From contig NC_049997.1 in the NCBI RefSeq assembly GCF_000003815.2, forward strand, positions 9,815,249 to 9,878,766: a DNA stretch of 63,518 nt, given 5' to 3'. This DNA comes from Branchiostoma floridae (taxonomy: Eukaryota > Chordata > Leptocardii > Amphioxiformes > Branchiostomatidae). The notes beneath the pieces are model-generated. The model ran no database searches. It had not been told where the DNA came from and saw only the letters and a program-made list of their open reading frames with translations. Of this stretch, positions 9,996 to 18,200 are shown piece after piece. A program made the position numbers and the translations under genes. Every line of letters begins with the position of its first letter. Positions within the stretch are counted from its first letter, which is position 1.

Positions 9996-10062
9996 CCAAG
10001 TACATCAGCAAATATCCTAGTATGCTTGAATGATTCAAGCATATATTTGCTGATGTACTTGG
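9996..10062. repeat. Long hairpin 2, 5 nt from hairpin 1
   Basis: CCAAGTACATCAGCAAATAT pairs perfectly with ATATTTGCTGATGTACTTGG; a 6-nt bulge, then ATGCTTGAA pairs with TTCAAGCAT around a 3-nt loop. Confidence 0.75.
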
Positions 10063-10399
10063 GTATGAAAATATTTACTGTTAGTGTTACTAGTGTTAGC
10101 CCTCTGTAGTGTGGCAATTATATGCAAAGGTAGTCATTTTGCATTGAATTTGCAAGTATCAGGGAGAAGGTTATACTTTACTGCATTAATAATAATTTTG
10201 TTAATTTTTTTTTCAATTCTCTATCTAAAACCAAATCCTATACAATGTTTCAACATATTTTCCCCACAAGTTAGTACTGTGAGAAATGTTTTAAACATTT
10301 GCACAAAATGTTGTGTGGTTTGGTTTGGTTTTTTAACAGGTTAGGATTTCTATGATGCAGGTCCAACGAGAAGAAAAAAACCCAGACTTTTCCTGATTA

Positions 10400-10610
10400 C
10401 TGTAGATGCATTTAAGTTCGCGGGGATTTAATTTCGCGATAGAGGGAAAAGGCCCAGGGACTTTTCGCGGTGGATTTAAGTTCTCAGTAACACCATAGAC
10501 TGCAGTCTAATACCATAATAGAAAAATGTTCGCGGTGGTAAGTTTGCGGTAAAGTGGTCACCGCGAAAACCACGAACATTAATCCACCGCAAACATTTCT
10601 GCATTTGCAG
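10400..10610. mobile_element. TTCGCGG palindromic MITE, family A
   Basis: Bounded by TA (10398-10399, 10611-10612) with termini CTGTAGATGCA and TGCATTTGCAG. 211 bp, near full length. Confidence 0.7.
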
Positions 10611-10619
10611 TACCTACAT

Positions 10620-12223
10620 TGAAGATATAAAAAAAAAATAGATACAGGCTTCCAGGCCCCGCAAGCATCAGTAAACAGAATTGAGAATAACATGCAATAA
10701 AATGGATCACATCACAAAAGGCACATTTGTCAAAGGAGTCCTTTCGTTTGACAGCTCAATCCTAACCCCAGGCAATTATGATTTAAAAAAACCTTTCTAT
10801 TAAAAGCCTCTTCAATGGTAGGGATTTAATGAGGTAGTCTGGCCGCCCGTGTTTCTAGCACGTTAACCTGGTTGTTGTTATTTTGGGGCACAGAGAGCGA
10901 CGGAGAGAGCAAGCTAAAAAGGCTGTCATCCACATGATTATATACGATGCTGCTTTAATAACAAAAAAAGAAAAGCAAATTTTGTATGGGTAGCTACAAA
11001 CTAAAATGTATGAATAATAAGTAAAATCTAATTATGTTTTGTACCAACGAATAAATGCTATTTCGTAAGATATAATTGTTGGCTGGTATACGCAAGATTA
11101 TGAATATGAAAATAGCAGCAGATGGATCATATGCACAGTCTTTCAAATAGAAAATAAGAACAACAACAATCATATACAGCATACCAAACAAATCAAGGAC
11201 GTTATATCAGAGTCATTGAACAAATACACCAACAAAGAACATCAAATTATGCCACTAAAAAGAGAAAGAGAAAATATTTTTGCCACAACAGAACGCGACG
11301 CTTCTGGATCCCTGATATCTTCCGTGCGTCCGTCTGAGCTGTGAAATATCACATATCAACTATAGTTTTAATAATATAGTTTTAGGTGCGCAAACGCGCA
11401 TTCCATTTCCTATATGTTACTTATATAACGTGTCTGACGCATTGCTTATATAACGCGACATTTTCATGGGCTTCAGTAGCTTTGTAGCCTAGGTCACCCT
11501 GACATTACGTAAAAAAAAAAGAGATTTAACAGAGTTTGAGTCTCAAGACAAATGCTCAAACAAAGAAATTCACCACAAAGTTTCGAAAAAAATAGAAAGT
11601 TGTTGTTTTATCTGGGGGCGGGGATTATGCAAGGTGGGGAGGGGGGCGCTCACCGCGAAAAATGGGGTCATGGGCGGTCAACTAAATATTTATCAATATA
11701 TGCAAAAAAAAGCAAACAAAAGACATGATGTAAGTGTTGTATAGCTCAACATACGTACCAGAAAATACCTGAGCATGTTATGGTTCAAACTTTGAAGAAA
11801 TTCAGGCAAACTTATTGAAATTCAAAAGGCAAAACAATGGTCATTCCGGAAATTGGGTCCTGGAGCCAAGGGCTGTTCCAGATTTCGTGATTTATGCCTG
11901 TCAATATGTATCAAGCCATACTCATCAATTGTGCCCATCATAAAAACTACATGATCTGAAAATAAAAGAAACGTAATTTTGAGCTATTTTGATCGGTAGA
12001 ATCTTCATAAAAACTGACATCTAAAATTAATTTTCAGGATGTAAAGTATTCCAACCGTGGTTATACCCGGAAGTAAAAGGGGCCTCGGCGTAAGGGGAGG
12101 AAACCTCCGTGAAACGGTTCATATTAGACCGAAATTATCATGTTTTTGTCCTGATATTGAGGATTTTACGTTCTAGAAAGTTAAAGTATTTTGTATAAAG
12201 GTTTGTAGAGACTTTTGATCGCA
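10620..12223. other. Intergenic DNA and 5' flank of WASHC3
   Basis: No ORF with family resemblance. A short doublet CTTATATAACGYG occurs near 11410-11455. The last ~200 bp before 12224 should hold the WASHC3 promoter and 5' UTR; no TATA box is convincing. The upstream exon predicted for the left cryptochrome, on the other strand, could also lie in this interval. Confidence 0.4.
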
Positions 12224-12274
12224 ATGGACGCCGACGGCTTGCCTTTAGTAGGTCCAGGAGTGGACTATACAAAG
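12224..12274 (+). CDS. WASHC3: WASHC3 exon 1 (residues 1-17)
   Basis: Encodes MDADGLPLVGPGVDYTK; donor gtatgt, phase 0. Confidence 0.95.
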
Positions 12275-15200
12275 GTATGTAGTGTTACTAAACTTGTTAC
12301 GGTTTACTTTTTACTGAAGGAGGTCATCAAATAACAAACACCTCGTGACTTTTAAAATCACAAATTTTCAGATAAAATTCTACAAGAGATCGTGTCAGGC
12401 TACAATATATGATCTCTGCCCTGTAAAGAGTAGAGTAGAGTAGAGTAAATTATGTAAAACATGTATTATTTACTAAAGTGATAACAGTTAACGTTAAGTG
12501 TAAATTCATTTTTGTAGAATAATTCCAGTTAACATCGACTATCATAATACATGTACCACCAGGTGCCATAATACCGCCACCTCAAAGAAACGTTAGTATA
12601 GAGGTTTTCCCAAAATTGTCTTGAACACTGAATGTTAAATATCCTAAATGTAATACAATTCAGATATTTAAGTGTTGAAGACAGACTTGAGAAGGCCTCT
12701 ATGACAACGTTTTTTGAGGTGGCGGTATAATGGCACCTGGTGGAACTATGCAAATGTATGTTAAGTGTAAATTCATTTTTGTAGAATAATTCCTTTGCAA
12801 ATGTACACTTTGCTTATTCAATAAAAAGGATTTACAAGAATTTTCTCAACAATGTCATAAGGAAGTCCTAAGTACGCATACGTAGGTTCAAAACCCAATC
12901 ACTTGTGTTCTTGCTCAACAAAGTCTTATGTCTTGTATGGTGCCTTCAGCTTTGAGTCTTTAAACTTGCATGCTTACATAGAATCACGAACACTGTTCTC
13001 CTCTGTACCAATGAATCGATTTGTATAATTATGAACACACATGTCCTGTTTACGTCTCAGGGGCCTTCACCTTTGACATACTAGTATTACCCACAATTCC
13101 TGTTATCAAGCATGCAAAATCAGAGCTTATATTTCGATGAAGGTTAGACATCCAGGTAATAAGCTCTGCCAAAAAGTAGTTACTCAAGCAACTGGATATT
13201 TTTTTTGAAACAGTCAGACGTTTCGGATAGAATCCACTATCCTTCTAGTGTCACTGACGAATCCGAAACGTCTAAAAGTTTCAAAACCATATCCAGTTGC
13301 TTGAGTAACTACTTTTTGGCAGAGCTTATATCTACTGTCATGTTTTTTGGCAACTTCTTCAGATCGGAGCCATTCACCAGAAGCGGATGTTGGCCTTCAT
13401 CAACCATTTCATCACCCACACGGCGCGCTTCCTCAACAGGTTCTCCTGCGTCTGTGAGGAGGTCCGGTCACGTTTACTTGTTTCCTTGTTAGTGTAGCTT
13501 GCGTAATTTAGTGGTTAGCGGCCTTACCTCTAAAACTAGGAGCTGTGAGTTCGATCACGGCTGTGTTACCCACCCAACATGCACACTACTGGAAAGGGCT
13601 AGCGTAGCATCCATAGCAGTGTTCTCTCCAGTATTTTTTAACAGCATAGGGGCATCTTATGTGATGCAGGGGTGAGCTTTGTAGAGGGTCTAGGGGAATC
13701 CTCCTTCTGAACTTTTTAAAAATTTGTAACCCTCAAAAAACACTAGTTTTCATGCCAAATTTAGTGATGTAAAGCCAACATTTATTACATTTGTTGGCCT
13801 CCTATGCTGGTTGAAACACAACGTAGGGGCCAAAATCACAGCAACAGCATAGGGGGTCCAGTAGTCCAGTGCAGTGGTTAGTGGCCTAGAAGCTGTGAGT
13901 TTGATTCTGACAGTGTCACCCACCCCACATACACACTACTGGAAGGGCTACTGGAAAGGGTTGCAGTCCTTACTATGGGACATCAACGATCAAGCTGTGG
14001 TCTATAGTTCATTGTCCTTGTCAAAAAGAGCTAAGGGAATTTCTCCAGTGCAATGAACCTGTAAATAGTTGAGAATCAGGATGGCTCATTAGGCAAATAA
14101 AAAATGTCAGGTTGTTAATCAGGGGCACCCACTTAAGTTAAAGCTTGTCACAACAATGTTCAGCCAAGAGCTTATAATTACAACAAGGCCAGTGGGTCAG
14201 TGGCATTAAACATTGCCTGATGGTTGGCTGAACATTGGTGTGGCAATCTCTAACTGGGTACCCCTAACAAGCTGACATTACTGTGTAGGAGTATTCATTT
14301 GTCATTCTACTTTTGGCTGTCCCAGCCAGTTATGTCAGATCATTAGTTGTACCCACTTGGAGGTTGTCACAAAGATGTTCAGCCAATCGTCAGGCGCTTG
14401 TTTCACTTGCAGAAAAGAGCTTATATTATAGTCAGTGGTGTACAAAATGTAACATACCAGTAATTTATGAGGCTCTCAGTCAAAAGTATGATTTCATACA
14501 TTTTTGGTCAGAACCTGTTCACATACATGTACAGTGTAAATCAGGTTTTATTTGTGCCTTAGTGATCTTCTTGGGCAGGTTTGACAGTATGGCAGAACAT
14601 TGGTGTGATAGTCTCTAATTGGGTACCCCTATAACAACCTGACATAACTGTGTGGGAATAGCCATGAGTCATTCTACTTTTGGCTGCACCCAGCCAGTAG
14701 TATCAGATGATTAGTTGTACCCAGTTAGAGGTTGTCGAAAAGATGTTCAGCCAATCGTCAGGCGCTTGTTTCACTTGAAAGTTCGAGCAAAGAGCTTTAT
14801 ATATACATGTACATGTACATGTAATAGCACTCAAAGTGTCAAAGTGATTACAATGTGCATAAGGACAGAAGAAGAGACAATGTACAGTAGCCTACAGAGA
14901 TGTACCGATTGCACATGTGATATTTCTTACCCCAAAAATGAATTGTATACAAGGTAGTCCAAATATCACTTTATAGAGTGCTCTGGTCTATTAAATAGCT
15001 AGCAATCACACCTCTTGATCTCAGGTTTGGAAGCTAAAATACTAGCTTGCCTCTTATGGTTTCAAACCTCAGCATGCATGCCACCGATTTGTCCTATGTA
15101 CTGGGCTGAGCTCAAGACATGTATATTTACTTTCTTTTCTTGCAGAAACTCGCCAACATCAACCTGAGAATACAGAGAATAGAGACGACTATGAACATAC

Positions 15201-18200
15201 TGGAGGCAAAGGTATGGTCATAATGCATGGAAATAAAAACTTTTCTGGAAACATTTCTTTAAATCAATTTCCTACTGTGTGCTCTTTGATGGGACAAATT
15301 GTATCAGCAGTGGGTTGTGACATCAGAGAAAGGACTACTAGCCATACTAGCTTATAGCTACATGTATAGGGGAGTCCAACCTATGGCTAATTTGTATTTG
15401 TCATACTAAAGAGCACAAAGTAGACAATTGAGTCAAAGATTACATACCAGTAGTTGTCTCAGAAAAGATTGAATTCTTACGTGAGTGGTGGAAGAAATTT
15501 AATTTTGCTGGTAATCAGTGCCTGGAATTTCTAATAGAAGACTGTTGTTGGTAACATGGCATAAAGCTAGCAAAGAGGCTATGGGACCTTTACCTTCTGA
15601 TCATGTTAACTTGTTTGTGGGCACACAGATAGCATCCATTCCTGGCCTGGAGAACATCACAGGGGACAGTGCTCCTCCCAGTACAGCAGGAACAGCAACA
15701 GGAACAGCAACAGGAACAGCAACGCCAGCAGCACCAGCTGCCAGCACAGCGCCGACACAGCAACCAGCAGAGGGGGAGGTCAGTTTATTCATTTTATTTC
15801 TTTATTATCTTTGTTATATCTTTGGCAGCATTTGTGTGTGAATGGACAGCATAACTCTCGAAGGCCTGGATGGACTGTCTTGAACTTGATATTTGGTATG
15901 TGGATAGGTCTTTATGATCATGAGACTTTGAAACAGTTAGATTTTAGGCCCCCAGGGGCAGCTCAGCTTGTAACGCATGTTCACCTTTATCCGCGGGGTA
16001 ACCTATATGCGTTGTTTTTGTAAACAGGGTAATTAGGCACATCAAGCAGACAGGTTGTAGTTTTAGATGCAATATACTGAAAATATTGCAATTTGAAACC
16101 AAGTCCGTCAACGTGATGTCCCCAAATACCTTGTCTTTAAAAGAAATGGATAAAGGTTCCCAAACGGATAAAGGTGAACTAGTGTTTACCAGTTTATTCA
16201 TTCTAACCCCCACAGCATGGGGAGCAACAGAAAATACATCGGATAGTGAGTGTGAGTGTGTGATTTGTTGATTACCTTCGCTAGAAGGTTATATTTTTGG
16301 TAGCGTTTGTGTGTGGATGGACGGGATAACTCTCAAGGTTGGATTGTCTTGATGTTCGGTATGTGGGTCTAAGGTCTTCATGACACCTTGAAACAGAAAG
16401 ATTTTAGGCCCCCAGGGGCAGCTCAGCTTGTACCAGTTTATTTATTCTAACCCCCACAACATTGGGAGCAACAGACAATACATTGGATAGTGAGTGTGAG
16501 TGTGTGATTTGTTGATTACCTTCGCTAGAAGTTTTTATTTTTGGTAGCGTTTGTGTGTGGATGGACTAGTCTAGATAACTCTCGAAGGTTGGATTGTCTT
16601 GATGTTTGGTATATCCTTCATGACACCTTGAAACAGTAAGATTTTAGGCCCTCAGGGGCAGCTCAGCTTGTACCAGTTATTTATATTCATTCTAACCCCT
16701 ACAGCATGGAGAACAACAGACGATAAATTGGATAGTGAGTGTGAGTGTGTGATTTGTTGATTACCTTCACTAGAAGGTTATATTTTTGGTAGCAATTGTG
16801 TGTGAATGCATGATGGGCAGCATAACTCTCAAAGGCCTGGATGGATTCTATTGATATTTTGTATGTAGGTAGGTCTTCATGAGACCTCAAAACGTTTAGA
16901 TTTTGTGCCCCTTAGTGTGTGGATGGGCACGCACGGTACTGCAGTGTCTGTACATTATTCCTTTCTATTCTCCATTCCTCTCCTAGGCTGTTCCAGCAGC
17001 TGCTCCTCCTCCCCCTGAAGAAGCGGCCCCAGCAGCCCCCACCATGACGGTGGCACAGGACCCGCGATATGCCAAGTACTTCAAGATGATCAACATGGTA
17101 AGTCATCCTCTTGTACACCAGCTTCCTCCTAGTCCTAAGTTAAAGTTTGTTTCAAATAAGGAGAGATAGAGTACTGGAAATGCATTTAAGTTCGCGGGTT
17201 TTTAATTTCGCGGTAGCAGGAAAAATGACTTTTCGCGGTGGATTCAATTTTGCGGTAACACCATAGACTGCAGTCTAATACCATAATAGAAAAATATTCG
17301 CGGTGGTTTTAAGTTCGCGGTGAAGTGGTCACCGCGAAAACCGCAAACATTAATCCACCACGAACATTTCTGCATTTACAGTACCTGCTAGCCAACATGC
17401 CCACTTTTGGTAGCCCTTCAGATAATTTTTTCCATTGGCACAAGCATCAAGAATCCTGTCTTTGGTCGCAACCTGTTCACATAGATCAGGTTTTAACGGT
17501 GCCTAGTAGGGCTGGGTATCGGTACAGCGTACCGGTACAAAACCGGTTTTTCCTATTGGACCGGTCCAGAAAAACCGGACCTGAAAAAATCAGGTGGACC
17601 GAATGTTGGACCGATTGGAAAATTAACAGATTATTTCATCAGGCATTCACACGTTTTGGCGCTTGCAGGTGGAAGAAAATAACAACAGTGAAGTAGAGTA
17701 GAGTTTATAGTAATTTCTACCACGTTTTACAGTCAATCGCACAGGTGCAGTTAGCGTTGAAGGATTTTAAAATGCCAGTGTAAGTCTAATACTCCACCAA
17801 ACAGATTTCTTTGTAGTAAAATGTACCATTGCTATGAGTCATACTGAATTAGGTCCAGGTTCAGGTCCGGACCTGGACCTAATCCTCTGGACCTGAACCG
17901 GACCTGGACCTGAATTTTCTGTACCGGTACCCAGCCCTAGTGCCTAGTGGTCCTGAGCAGGTTTGACTGTACGATAGCGTCTGGCAGCAGCATGCTAACA
18001 GATGTGTTCCCTTTCCTTATGTTACTTTGTACAAGTATCATGTATTATCTATGGTCACAACCTGTTCACATAGTGTAGATCAGGTTTTAACGGTGCCTAT
18101 ATAGTAATAATGGTCTTTGGGCAGGTTGGACGGTACAATAGCTTCTGGCAGCAGTGTGCTTACAGGTATGTTCCCTTTCCTTATGTTACTGTGTAGTAAA

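Noticed and set aside
13205-13492. 95-codon plus ORF overlapping WASHC3 exon 2
   Set aside because: Wrong frame relative to the WASHC3 family sequence; starts inside the family B palindrome.
17325-17696. 123-codon plus ORF
   Set aside because: Runs through the end of a MITE and into the hAT element; no protein signature.
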